Assembly (NCBI GenBank): GCA_037189645.1
Contig: JBBCIY010000007.1
Coordinates: 124,001-188,000, forward strand
Origin: Taishania sp037189645
Lineage (GTDB): Bacteria > Bacteroidota > Bacteroidia > Flavobacteriales_D > Crocinitomicaceae
Length of the DNA: 64,000 nucleotides
Direction of reading: 5' to 3'
The position numbers were made by a program, and so were the translations under genes. Shown here one piece after another: positions 43,745 to 52,148 of the stretch (its first letter is position 1; each line of letters starts with the position of its first letter). A model generated the notes under the pieces. The model ran no database searches. It was not told the DNA's origin and saw nothing but the letters and a program-made list of their open reading frames with translations.

Positions 43745-45979
43745 TTACTGCAATCTTTTTTCCAATGCGTTGTCGAACAAATCTTTTGCTTCGTTTATAA
43801 AACCGAAGTGCTCTCCGTCAACGACCAGTTTACCTTTTGTAACATGTCCCAGCAGCGTTGAAGGGACATCAATCGTAGCCAGGTATTCAATGAATTCATC
43901 TTCTGCGTCTTCACTTACCGTTACGACCACTCTTCCCTGTGCTTCTCCGAACAGGAATGCATCCAGGCGGACCTCTCCGTCGGCTTCAATATCGAATCCC
44001 AATCCACGTGGCATTGACATTTCCACCAAAGTCGTGTACAATCCGCCATCAGCAACGTCATGAGCAGCATTGATCAGTTCTTTTTGGATCAGGTCCTTCA
44101 CCACTGCCTGTACCTCATATTCTTTTTCCAGGTCAAAATGAGGTGCCGGCGAAGCTTTGATTCCGTGGTAAGAATACAGGTACTCAGAAGACGCGATGTC
44201 ATTCACAGATTCTCCCAGCAGGAAAATCAGGTCTCCTTTTTGCTTGAAATCCAGTGTCATGATCTTGTTCTTGTCTTCGACAATACCGATCATACCGATC
44301 GTTGGTGTCGGGAAAACCGGTACCTCTACCCCGTTCGTTACCGTCTGGTTGTAGAACGAAACGTTACCACCTGTTACCGGAGTCTCAAACTTGATGCAGG
44401 CCGCCGACATTCCTTTGATCGCACCGACAAACTGCCAATACGATTCCGGATTGTAAGGATTTCCGAAGTTCAGACAGTTGGTAATGGCACTTGGCACACC
44501 TCCTGCGCAAACAATGTTCCTTGCAGCTTCAGACACGGCAATCATTGTTCCTACCTCCGGGTCTGCGTTCACATAACGGGAGTTGCAGTCCACGGTCATT
44601 GCCAACGCTTTTTCAGTTCCTTTAATATTTACCACTCCCGCATCAGCCGAGCGGTTTGTTGTCATATTCTTTGTGCCTACCATTGAGTCGTATTGCTCAT
44701 ACACCCAACGTTTGGAGGCAATATTCGGATGCTGTAACAGGAAATCCGCAACTTCTTTCAGGTTCTCAGGTTCTTTCACAGCATCAATTGAGAATTTCTT
44801 ATATTCCTGGTAATATGCCGGTTCTTTATATTCTCTCTGGTATTGCGGAGCTCCGCCACCCAGCACCAGCGATTCAGCAGGAACATCTCCCACCAGCTCA
44901 CCGTTCATGTAGTAACGGATACGTTTTGTATCGGTCACCACACCAATTTCCTCAGCATGCAGGTCCCACTTGTCAAAAATAGCCTTTACGACCTGTTCTT
45001 TTCCTTTTTGAACGACTACCAGCATACGTTCCTGCGATTCAGAAAGCAAGATCTCGTAAGGCAGCATATTTTCCTGGCGTGTAGGCACTTTATCCAGGTG
45101 GATCTCCATTCCGACACCTCCACCCGCGCTCATTTCACAGGTAGAACAGGTGATACCGGCTGCTCCCATGTCCTGCATTCCTACGATCGCATCCGTTTCG
45201 GCCAATTCCATTGTCGCTTCCAGCAGCAATTTTTCCATGAACGGGTCACCGACCTGTACCGAAGGTAGATCCTGTGCGGATTCTTCCGTAATATCTTTTG
45301 AAGCAAACGCAGCTCCCGCAATTCCGTCTTTCCCTGTGGCAGAACCAACAATGAAAACCGGGTTACCCGGGCCTTTTGCTTTTGCGGAAATGACCTTCTT
45401 CGCATCCACGATACCTGCGGAAAATGCATTTACCAATGGATTCGTATTGTATGAATCATCGAAGAATACTTCTCCTCCAACGATCGGAATACCAAAGGCG
45501 TTTCCATAATCACCGATCCCTTTCACCACACCGTTTACCAGCCATTTTGTACGGTCCCTGTCGATGTTACCGAAACGAAGGGAATTCAGCTGAGCGATCG
45601 GGCGGGCTCCCATTGTAAAAATATCACGGTTGATCCCTCCTACTCCGGTCGCGGCTCCCTGGTATGGTTCCAATGCCGATGGGTGATTGTGCGACTCAAT
45701 TTTAAAAGCACACCCCAACCCGTCTCCGATATCTACCAGACCGGCATTTTCTTCTCCGGCTTTCACCAGCATATGCGGCCCGTCTTTGGGCAATTGTTTC
45801 AACCAGTAAATAGAGTTTTTGTAAGAACAGTGCTCAGACCACATCACAGAGTAAACCGCAGTTTCCGTGAAATTCGGTGTACGACCAAGGATTTCCCGGA
45901 TCATTTCAAATTCATCTGCACGCAATCCCAGCTCTACTGCCTGCTCTACTGTTGCTAATTGTTGTGTTGTACTTTCCAT
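43745..45979 (-). CDS. purL: Phosphoribosylformylglycinamidine synthase, PurL subunit (small form)
   Basis: 744 residues, the length of the small PurL used with PurS and PurQ, unlike the ~1300-residue fused enzyme. It converts FGAR to FGAM with ATP and ammonia from PurQ. Seen: TAVYSVMWSEHCSYKNSI (about 40-57), HNHPSALEPYQGAATGVGG (about 96-114), VGMQDMGAAGITCSTCEMS, and DVADGGL near the end. purS and purQ are not adjacent. It has its own -7 element and a likely terminator. Confidence 0.95.
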   Translation of the reverse strand: MESTTQQLATVEQAVELGLRADEFEMIREILGRTPNFTETAVYSVMWSEHCSYKNSIYWLKQLPKDGPHMLVKAGEENAGLVDIGDGLGCAFKIESHNHPSALEPYQGAATGVGGINRDIFTMGARPIAQLNSLRFGNIDRDRTKWLVNGVVKGIGDYGNAFGIPIVGGEVFFDDSYNTNPLVNAFSAGIVDAKKVISAKAKGPGNPVFIVGSATGKDGIAGAAFASKDITEESAQDLPSVQVGDPFMEKLLLEATMELAETDAIVGMQDMGAAGITCSTCEMSAGGGVGMEIHLDKVPTRQENMLPYEILLSESQERMLVVVQKGKEQVVKAIFDKWDLHAEEIGVVTDTKRIRYYMNGELVGDVPAESLVLGGGAPQYQREYKEPAYYQEYKKFSIDAVKEPENLKEVADFLLQHPNIASKRWVYEQYDSMVGTKNMTTNRSADAGVVNIKGTEKALAMTVDCNSRYVNADPEVGTMIAVSEAARNIVCAGGVPSAITNCLNFGNPYNPESYWQFVGAIKGMSAACIKFETPVTGGNVSFYNQTVTNGVEVPVFPTPTIGMIGIVEDKNKIMTLDFKQKGDLIFLLGESVNDIASSEYLYSYHGIKASPAPHFDLEKEYEVQAVVKDLIQKELINAAHDVADGGLYTTLVEMSMPRGLGFDIEADGEVRLDAFLFGEAQGRVVVTVSEDAEDEFIEYLATIDVPSTLLGHVTKGKLVVDGEHFGFINEAKDLFDNALEKRLQ

Positions 45980-45996
45980 AATATATTATCGCGACA

Positions 45997-46004
45997 CAAA
46001 AATA
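45997..46004 (-). promoter_or_regulatory. -7 promoter element (TATTTTTG) of purL
   Basis: Exact TAnnTTTG, 17 bases before the purL ATG. Confidence 0.55.
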
Positions 46005-46081
46005 AGGAAATTATCAAGATGTTACGGAGAAAGGAGGGGTAACTTTATAAATAAATGGAGAGAACCGGAAAACAAATCCAA

Positions 46082-46112
46082 CCGGATGTTTGAAAATCCG
46101 GATGTTTGAAAA
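46082..46112 (+). repeat. 15-base tandem repeat in the purL/DUF1295 divergent gap
   Basis: CCGGATGTTTGAAAA appears twice with one base between (period 16). It lies far from both starts, about 130 bases from the DUF1295 box. It may be a regulatory site or a slippage product. Confidence 0.6.
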
Positions 46113-46239
46113 CGGAATGGATCCTGATCCGGCCAGCAACCCAGCACGAATCTAGCACACAAAACGTTCATTTTCATTTGTTCAGCCGGAAGCATCCGGA
46201 GTATTTTGAAAAATAAGCGGCAAACAACTACTTTTCTGC

Positions 46240-46247
46240 TATTTTTG
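46240..46247 (+). promoter_or_regulatory. -7 promoter element (TATTTTTG) of the DUF1295 gene
   Basis: Exact TAnnTTTG, 42 bases before the ATG. Confidence 0.55.
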
Positions 46248-46289
46248 TTTTCAGAACATTGTGCTTTACACACTTAAACGACATGTAAT

Positions 46290-47216
46290 ATGCTGGCAAC
46301 TATCCTTTTATTGATCTTCACTATCATTGTGCTTCCAATTGTCTGCTTCTACTTTGGAACTCCCTTAAATGATCTACAGGTAGAAGTGCTCTACAAAACA
46401 TCTTACATCGTTGCGGGGGTAATTGTTTACTGTTTCATCGTCGGGCAGATCACCAATAACAACTCACAGATAGACAAGCTCTGGAGCATTGTTCCGATCG
46501 TCTATACGTGGTACATGACCTACCTGGGAGGAATGGAAGAACGAATGGTCTTAATGTCGGTACTGGTAACGATCTGGGGAATCCGGCTGACCTTTAATTT
46601 TGCCCGGAGAGGTGGTTATTCATGGAAATTCTGGACAGGAGAAGAGGATTACCGCTGGGAGGTACTGCGAAAACGCCCCGGGTTCAATAACCGCTTTGTA
46701 TGGATGCTGTTCAACCTGTTTTTTATCTGCTGGTACCAGGGAACGCTGATTTTCCTGTTTACACTTCCGGTTCTGACAGCGCTGAGCACAGACGCCTCTC
46801 CTATTCAGCTGGCAGATTACCTGCTGGCAGCGCTGTTCATCCTGTTGGTTGTAGTTGAATTTATCGCAGACCAGCAGCAATACACGTTCCAGACAGAAAA
46901 ATACAGGCGGATCAACAACAACCTCCCTTTGGAAGAATACGGGCAAGGATTTATCTCCACGGGCCTCTGGGCATATTCCAGGCATCCGAACTATGCTTCC
47001 GAACAGGCGATCTGGGTTGTGTTCTATTTATTCAGTGTTGTTGCAACAGGAGAATGGATCAACTGGTCAATAGCAGGGTGTACTTTGCTGATCATTCTTT
47101 TTAAAGGAAGTTCGGATTTTTCAGAAAGCCTGTCCAAACAGAAATACCCGAAGTATGCGGTGTATCAGGAAAAAGTCCCGCGATTTCTGCCATTGAAGGG
47201 GAAAGTAAACTTGTAA
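46290..47216 (+). CDS. DUF1295 membrane protein (steroid 5-alpha-reductase-like)
   Basis: 308 residues with about eight membrane helices. The signature ARRGGYSWKFWTGEEDYRWE and SRHPNYASEQAIW segments are those of DUF1295, related to 3-oxo-5-alpha-steroid reductases and isoprenylcysteine methyltransferases. It probably acts on a lipid substrate with NADPH, but this is not proven. It has its own promoter and a terminator after it. Confidence 0.87.
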   Translation: MLATILLLIFTIIVLPIVCFYFGTPLNDLQVEVLYKTSYIVAGVIVYCFIVGQITNNNSQIDKLWSIVPIVYTWYMTYLGGMEERMVLMSVLVTIWGIRLTFNFARRGGYSWKFWTGEEDYRWEVLRKRPGFNNRFVWMLFNLFFICWYQGTLIFLFTLPVLTALSTDASPIQLADYLLAALFILLVVVEFIADQQQYTFQTEKYRRINNNLPLEEYGQGFISTGLWAYSRHPNYASEQAIWVVFYLFSVVATGEWINWSIAGCTLLIILFKGSSDFSESLSKQKYPKYAVYQEKVPRFLPLKGKVNL

Positions 47217-47271
47217 ACGCTACACCAGCAGGGGAATAACCAATTGAATAATCCTGTCGTCATAATGCGAT

Positions 47272-47297
47272 ATAACGGTTGCAATCCGTTATTTTTT
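47272..47297 (+). terminator. Rho-independent terminator after the DUF1295 gene
   Basis: Stem ATAACGG / CCGTTAT (47272-47278, 47286-47292) with a seven-base loop and six T. Confidence 0.7.
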
Positions 47298-47328
47298 CGT
47301 AAGTTAGCAGCTGTAAAAAAGATGTCAA

Positions 47329-47880
47329 ATGAGCAAACAATTGTCTTCTTCACAGCAATCAGAACTTCTCAAACTAATAAAAGGGCGTTTTGAAAAGAAC
47401 ATGCACCGCCATCCCTCCCTTTCCTGGGCTGACATTCAATCAAAGCTGGAAAGCAATCCTGAAAAATTGTGGTCGCTCAACGAAATGGAAGAAACGGGTG
47501 GAGAACCTGATGTGACCGGCTATGAAAACGGGTACTATATTTTTTGTGACTGCTCTGCCGAATCTCCCAAAGGAAGGAGGAGTGTTTGCTATGACCCGGA
47601 AGCTCTGGCATCAAGAAAAGAACACAAACCCAGGCACAGCGCGATCGGAATGGCACACGAAATGGGCATTGAACTGCTGGACGAAGCAAACTACCGCATG
47701 TTACAACAATCCGGTAAATTCGACACCAAAACATCCAGCTGGATAAAAACTCCTAAAGATATCCGTGAAGCCGGTGGTGCCATCTTCGGTGACTGGCGCT
47801 ACGGTCATACATTTATTTACCACAACGGGGCAGAATCGTATTATGCTGCACGGGGATTCAGAGGAATGCTGAAAGTATGA
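47329..47880 (+). CDS. DUF4256-family protein
   Basis: 183 residues, cytosolic. RFEKNMHRHPSLSWADIQSK near the N-terminus and the FCDCSAESPKGRRSVCYD segment fit DUF4256. The two Cys of CDC may bind a metal. Function unknown. A hydrophobic protein gene follows after 20 bases, so the two may share a transcript. Confidence 0.85.
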   Translation: MSKQLSSSQQSELLKLIKGRFEKNMHRHPSLSWADIQSKLESNPEKLWSLNEMEETGGEPDVTGYENGYYIFCDCSAESPKGRRSVCYDPEALASRKEHKPRHSAIGMAHEMGIELLDEANYRMLQQSGKFDTKTSSWIKTPKDIREAGGAIFGDWRYGHTFIYHNGAESYYAARGFRGMLKV

Positions 47881-47900
47881 ACAACCGGTAACAGAAAGCT

Positions 47901-48392
47901 ATGAGAAGGACAACTATCCTGTTAAACTCGGTTTACGGAGTTATCCTGCTGCTGTTCCTGCTGGACAATCTGCCTTTTTTCGATATCAAAAGCCAACCTT
48001 TGAAGACAGCAACCTACTACGGTGCAGCCATCGGTGCAATCATCCTGTTGATATGGAACGTATCTGTGAAGATGAATGCCCTTATGAAAACGATTGGTGT
48101 GCTTATCCCGTCTGTCTTTATCCTTTTTCTCGGGGGTTATTTTTTCGAGGTCATGTTCTCGACAGGCGTATGGAAAACCCAGACCGTCCTGTTCACCGAT
48201 CCGGTCTCCGGGAGGAAAATAGAATTCCAGATGCAGGATACAGGTGCTTTGGGTTATAACAAGAGAATCGTCGAAGTCCGGTACTTATCTCCCTTGTTCA
48301 TCATTACAAAAACTGTTGATACTTCCCGCTTGTCACCCGATTGGATACAGGTGGAGGAAGAAGTGAATGAACCGGGAATCAATCATCCATAG
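47901..48392 (+). CDS. Small multi-helix membrane protein, unknown
   Basis: 163 residues; three hydrophobic segments (about 5-22, 37-53, 60-82) and a charged C-terminal domain with FTDPVSGRKIEFQMQDTG. No family is recognised. It follows the DUF4256 gene by 20 bases. Confidence 0.65.
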   Translation: MRRTTILLNSVYGVILLLFLLDNLPFFDIKSQPLKTATYYGAAIGAIILLIWNVSVKMNALMKTIGVLIPSVFILFLGGYFFEVMFSTGVWKTQTVLFTDPVSGRKIEFQMQDTGALGYNKRIVEVRYLSPLFIITKTVDTSRLSPDWIQVEEEVNEPGINHP

Positions 48393-48466
48393 AAAAAAGA
48401 ATTTCTTTTGCCTGATCCTGCGCATCCAGGTCATTCAACTCAAGTGTTAAATTATTCTTATTTTTT

Positions 48467-48494
48467 AAAATTAAATTGTGCAAAATATAATTTT
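48467..48494 (+). promoter_or_regulatory. Candidate OhrR operator, inverted repeat inside the ohrR promoter
   Basis: AAAATTA (48467-48473) and TAATTTT (48488-48494) form a perfect seven-base inverted repeat that overlaps the -33 TTG and lies before the -7 box. The AT-rich, near-palindromic form fits OhrR operators, which an OhrR dimer occupies until it is oxidised. Binding is inferred. Confidence 0.4.
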
Positions 48495-48507
48495 CTATAT
48501 ACATTTG
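48476..48507 (+). promoter_or_regulatory. Full -33/-7 promoter of ohrR
   Basis: TTG (48476-48478) and TACATTTG (48500-48507) are separated by 21 bases, within the 17-23 known for Bacteroidota. The ATG begins four bases after the -7 box, so the message is probably leaderless. Confidence 0.6.
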
Positions 48508-48511
48508 CTGT

Positions 48512-48958
48512 ATGGAAATTCAGGAAACGAAAATAACCGATCAGTTGAAGCTTGCGAACCAGGTTTGTTTTCCCATCTATGCCCTGGCAAAGGAAACCGT
48601 GAACTTTTACCGGCCGCTACTCGATGAGCTCGACCTCACCTATCCCCAATACCTGGTGATGCTGGTGTTATGGGAAGAAGAAGAACAGACGGTAAGCCAG
48701 TTGGGAGAAAAACTGCTGCTTGACAGCGGTACGCTTACTCCTTTGCTCAAACGCCTTGAACAGAAACACCTGATAAAACGGTGCAGAAGTTCAGTAGATG
48801 AGCGGGTAGTGAACATCACGCTCACTGACCAGGGAAATGCAATAAAGGAAAAGGCGATGTGTGTCCCGGCCCGGTTGTTACAATCACTGAATATCTCCAT
48901 AGAAGACCTCACTACATTAAAAACAATCATTCAGAAAATTTTAAATCAGAAAAAATGA
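48512..48958 (+). CDS. ohrR: OhrR-type MarR regulator
   Basis: 148 residues of the MarR winged-helix family. The redox-sensing Cys19 lies in VCFPIYA, the position of the OhrR peroxidatic Cys. Further Cys91 and Cys117 may supply a resolving partner, as in the two-Cys type. The DNA-binding part includes VSQLGEKLLLDSGTLTPLLK and RRLEQ-like RLEQKHL. It should repress itself and ohr until organic hydroperoxides oxidise it. The stop overlaps the next start as ATGA. Confidence 0.87.
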   Translation: MEIQETKITDQLKLANQVCFPIYALAKETVNFYRPLLDELDLTYPQYLVMLVLWEEEEQTVSQLGEKLLLDSGTLTPLLKRLEQKHLIKRCRSSVDERVVNITLTDQGNAIKEKAMCVPARLLQSLNISIEDLTTLKTIIQKILNQKK

Positions 48959-49377
48959 ACACGTTGTATACAATCAGTGCTACCGCTGCAGGAGGCAGAA
49001 ACGGGCACGTGAAAAGCGAAAACGGGATCTTAGACCTCGAAGTAAGAATGCCGAAAGCGCTCGGCGGAGCAAATGATGATTTCGCCAACCCGGAGATGTT
49101 GTTTGCTGCCGGTTATTCGGCTTGCTTTGACAGTGCGCTGAACCGGGTGATCAAATTATCGAAAGTAAAAACAGGTGAAACCACCGTAACGGCAAAAGTC
49201 GGGATCGGGCCAATTGAAAATGGCGGGTTCGGACTGGAAGTAGCATTGCATGCCAACATTCCCGGAGTGTCCATCGAAGAAGCACAGGAATTGATCGAAA
49301 AGGCCCACCAGGTATGCCCGTACTCCAACGCCACAAGAGGCAACATAGAAGTCACATTAACCGTTTCAAACCAATAA
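48955..49377 (+). CDS. ohr: Organic hydroperoxide resistance protein Ohr
   Basis: 140-residue OsmC/Ohr-family thiol peroxidase, cytosolic, reducing organic hydroperoxides. The two catalytic cysteines are Cys57 in GYSACFDSAL and Cys121 in HQVCPYSNATRG. The start at 48955 overlaps the ohrR stop by four bases; a longer in-frame start would lie within ohrR and is rejected. It forms an operon with ohrR, as expected. Confidence 0.93.
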   Translation: MNTLYTISATAAGGRNGHVKSENGILDLEVRMPKALGGANDDFANPEMLFAAGYSACFDSALNRVIKLSKVKTGETTVTAKVGIGPIENGGFGLEVALHANIPGVSIEEAQELIEKAHQVCPYSNATRGNIEVTLTVSNQ

Positions 49378-49379
49378 AA

Positions 49380-49754
49380 ATGGAAATCATCGCGATTATA
49401 CTGACGGCAATCGTAGCCCTGGAACATGTTTACATCCTCTGGATGGAAATGTTCGCCTGGGAAACAGCAGGTAAAAAGGTGTTCGGAAAATCGTTGCCTC
49501 ACGAACTGTTCAAACCGACAAAAGCGTTAGCCGCCAACCAGGGATTGTACAACGGTTTTTTGGTTGCAGGACTAGTGTGGTCTTTCCTGATCAGCGACCC
49601 GGCATGGTCGTTCAACGTCAGGGTGTTCTTCCTGGGATGTATCCTAGTAGCCGCGCTTTACGGCGGGTTAACAGCATCCAGAAGCATTCTTGTCAAACAA
49701 GGACTGCCTGCCGCACTTGCCATGATTTTCGTATTACTCGCAAACTTTTATTGA
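49380..49754 (+). CDS. DUF1304-family membrane protein
   Basis: 124 residues with four predicted helices. The signature ALEHVYILWMEMFAWET and NQGLYNGFLVAGLVWS fits DUF1304. Start ATG 49380, two bases after the Ohr stop. Within the redox operon, but its function is unknown. Confidence 0.87.
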   Translation: MEIIAIILTAIVALEHVYILWMEMFAWETAGKKVFGKSLPHELFKPTKALAANQGLYNGFLVAGLVWSFLISDPAWSFNVRVFFLGCILVAALYGGLTASRSILVKQGLPAALAMIFVLLANFY

Positions 49755-49773
49755 TACTTTAGTTTCGGAAACC

Positions 49774-49926
49774 ATGAACTTTAAACATGTAACCGCAGCA
49801 GGAAGCGGTGTTTCAGAATACCGGACCGCATTTCAGACTGCAGGTAACATCACATGGAATGGCAACACGGATAAAACACACAGGAACCTCACCAAAATAT
49901 TACAGGAAAGCAGATTTTTAAACTAA
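49774..49926 (+). CDS. Possible small protein of 50 residues
   Basis: An ATG-started ORF of 50 codons (too short for usual tracks) fills the space between DUF1304 and the nitroreductase, 19 and 22 bases from its neighbours. It is Thr/Asn-rich (TAAGSGVSEYRTAFQTAGN) with no signal peptide. Position in the operon supports it; there is no known family. Confidence 0.35.
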   Translation: MNFKHVTAAGSGVSEYRTAFQTAGNITWNGNTDKTHRNLTKILQESRFLN

Positions 49927-49948
49927 AACAATCAAATCAAACGTAAAA

Positions 49949-50584
49949 ATGTCATTAATTGAAGACCTGAACTGGAGACATGCTACAAAAGCATATGATC
50001 CAACCAAGAAAGTAAGCCAGGAAAATATCGATAAGATCGTGGAAGCAGCACGACTGGCGCCCACCTCTTCCGGTTTGCAGCCTTTTAACGTTATCGTAGT
50101 CTCCAACCAGGAATTGAAAGAAAAACTGGTTCCGGGAGCATTGAACCCGGACTGCATGCGTGACTGTTCGCATATCCTGGTATTCGCCGCCTGGGACAGG
50201 TATACCGCAGAACGGATCGATGAGATGTTCGAATATACGGCAATTGAAAGAGACTTACCGAAAGACCGGTTTAAAGCTTATACCGACAAACTGAAAGAAA
50301 TATACCTGGATAAATCCGACGATTTCAACTTTGCCCACACAGCCAGGCAAACGTATATCGCATTGGGATTGGCCCTGGCCCAGGCAGCGGAGCTGAAAAT
50401 AGACAGTACTCCCGCGGAAGGGTTTAACAATACAGTTGTTGATGAAGTGCTCGGACTGAACAAGTCAGGATTGAAAAGTGTTTCACTCATGTATTTAGGA
50501 TATTCGGACAAAGAGAGGGATTGGCTGGCTCCAATGAAAAAAGTACGGAATCCCAGGGAAAAATTCGCAATTGAATTGAAGTAA
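49949..50584 (+). CDS. NAD(P)H-dependent nitroreductase-family oxidoreductase
   Basis: 211-residue FMN enzyme of the nitroreductase (NfsB) family. Motifs: RHATKAYDP near the N-terminus (FMN phosphate contact), ARLAPTSSGLQPF (about 34-46), TARQTYIALGLALAQAAE and a C-terminal YLGYSDKERDW. It probably reduces quinones or nitro compounds. Last gene of the ohrR operon, before a terminator. Confidence 0.87.
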   Translation: MSLIEDLNWRHATKAYDPTKKVSQENIDKIVEAARLAPTSSGLQPFNVIVVSNQELKEKLVPGALNPDCMRDCSHILVFAAWDRYTAERIDEMFEYTAIERDLPKDRFKAYTDKLKEIYLDKSDDFNFAHTARQTYIALGLALAQAAELKIDSTPAEGFNNTVVDEVLGLNKSGLKSVSLMYLGYSDKERDWLAPMKKVRNPREKFAIELK

Positions 50585-50604
50585 GACCAAAGCCAGGTTG
50601 ACAA

Positions 50605-50636
50605 GGCCGCCGGTTAAGATAAGCGGCGGTCTTTTT
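50605..50636 (+). terminator. Terminator after the nitroreductase gene
   Basis: Stem GGCCGCCG (50605-50612) / CGGCGGTC (50624-50631) with an 11-base loop and a T-run. Confidence 0.85.
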
Positions 50637-50729
50637 ATTTGAATCACGTGTAACAGAAGCCGGCTGCCTCAATTATCAGGATATACTATTTTTTTAAATT
50701 TCATATACCTGTCTTTTAGCAAAAAGGTT

Positions 50730-50737
50730 TAAATTTG
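50730..50737 (+). promoter_or_regulatory. -7 promoter element (TAAATTTG) of ndh
   Basis: Exact TAnnTTTG, 40 bases before the ATG. Confidence 0.5.
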
Positions 50738-50777
50738 AAGTCTTGAATCCATGCTGTGAACCTATCAAAAGAAAGGT

Positions 50778-52067
50778 ATGGAGATACGTATTGAAAAAAA
50801 AGAGCAAAAAAGAGTTGTAATCGTTGGCGGAGGCTTTGGCGGATTGCAATTGGCACAGGATCTGAGCAAATCGGACTACCAGGTAGTATTGATCGACCGG
50901 AATAATTTTTATCAGTTCCAGCCCCTGTTTTACCAGGTAGCTACGTGCGGACTGGAAACAAGTTCGATTGTATTCCCGTTCCGGAAGATCTTTCAGAAAT
51001 CAAAAAACATCCATTTCCGAATGACTTCGGTACAGCAAATTGCCCCCGAAGAAAATAAGGTCAAAACCGCATTGGGCGATGTGGACTACGATTACCTGGT
51101 CATTGCTACCGGAGCGGGTAACAATTATTTCGGAAATGAAAACATTGAGCGTTATTCGCTTCCTATGAAAAGCCTGGTCCAGTCGCTCCATCTGAGAAAT
51201 ACGATCCTGGAACGATTTGAACAAGCCCTCAGTATACAGGAAAGCGAACAAGAGCACTACCTTACCTTCGTCGTAGCAGGAGGCGGGCCTACAGGAACGG
51301 AACTGGCAGGTGCCTTGGCAGAGATGAAAAGCAATATCCTGCCCAAAGACTATCCTGAACTGGATTTTTCCAAAATGAAGATCATTCTTGTAGAAGGTGG
51401 TCCAAGAGTTCTGGGAGCGATGCATCCTGAATCGAGCGAAAAAGCGCATCATTACCTGAAAGAACTGGGAGTGGAAATCCGTCTGGCAACTTACGTGGAA
51501 GATTATGACGGTTCTGTTGTCAAACTGAAAGGAGCCGATGACATCCATTCCAAAACGTTGATCTGGTCTGCCGGGATCAAAGGAAATGTGATCGAAGGAC
51601 TGACTGCTGCCGAAATACTTCCCGGAAACCGTCTCAGCGTAGATGAGTACAATAAAGTAAAGGGATACGATACGATTTTTGCAATCGGTGACATTGCAGG
51701 AATGGTCTCAGAGGAATACCCGAAAGGGCACCCCCAGATGGCGCAACCAGCAATGCAGCAAGGGAAGAACCTGGCAAAAAACCTGAAAGCCCTGCTAAAA
51801 AACCAGCCCTGGAAACCATTCAGGTATAAGAATTTAGGTTCCATGGCAACTGTAGGCCGAAACAAGGCAGTGGTAGAGTTGCCTAAAAAACGTTTTGGGG
51901 GATTCTTAGCCTGGTTCACGTGGATGTTTGTTCACCTCCGTTCTATTTTCGGGATCAAAAACAAATGGATCATTTTCATCAACTGGGTCTGGAATTATTT
52001 TACATATAACTCATCCCTGCGGCTGATCATCCGGAGAAGGGAAGCAAAACTAAAAGCAGAAGAATAA
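50778..52067 (+). CDS. ndh: Type II NADH:quinone oxidoreductase (NDH-2)
   Basis: 429-residue flavoprotein that passes electrons from NADH to menaquinone at the inner membrane without proton pumping. First Rossmann fold VVIVGGGFGGLQLAQDL (13-29) binds FAD; second FVVAGGGPTGTELAGALAEM (about 165-184) binds NADH. GYDTIFAIGDIAGM binds FAD near residue 300. The C-terminal ~60 residues include an amphipathic, aromatic-rich helix (FGGFLAWFTWMFVHL) for membrane attachment. No complex I genes are here. Confidence 0.92.
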   Translation: MEIRIEKKEQKRVVIVGGGFGGLQLAQDLSKSDYQVVLIDRNNFYQFQPLFYQVATCGLETSSIVFPFRKIFQKSKNIHFRMTSVQQIAPEENKVKTALGDVDYDYLVIATGAGNNYFGNENIERYSLPMKSLVQSLHLRNTILERFEQALSIQESEQEHYLTFVVAGGGPTGTELAGALAEMKSNILPKDYPELDFSKMKIILVEGGPRVLGAMHPESSEKAHHYLKELGVEIRLATYVEDYDGSVVKLKGADDIHSKTLIWSAGIKGNVIEGLTAAEILPGNRLSVDEYNKVKGYDTIFAIGDIAGMVSEEYPKGHPQMAQPAMQQGKNLAKNLKALLKNQPWKPFRYKNLGSMATVGRNKAVVELPKKRFGGFLAWFTWMFVHLRSIFGIKNKWIIFINWVWNYFTYNSSLRLIIRRREAKLKAEE

Positions 52068-52148
52068 GGTTGAGCATTCAATCCGGAAAAACGGAAGTAC
52101 GAGGTGTGAAATATAACGCACAAATCCGATTTTTCCTTCTATTTTCTC

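Larger units (their letters stand above)
45980..46289. other. 310-base divergent gap with promoters and a 15-base tandem repeat
   Basis: Holds the purL promoter (45997-46004, minus) and the DUF1295 promoter (46240-46247, plus). Between them CCGGATGTTTGAAAA occurs twice (46082-46096 and 46098-46112), one base apart. No gene. Confidence 0.6.
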
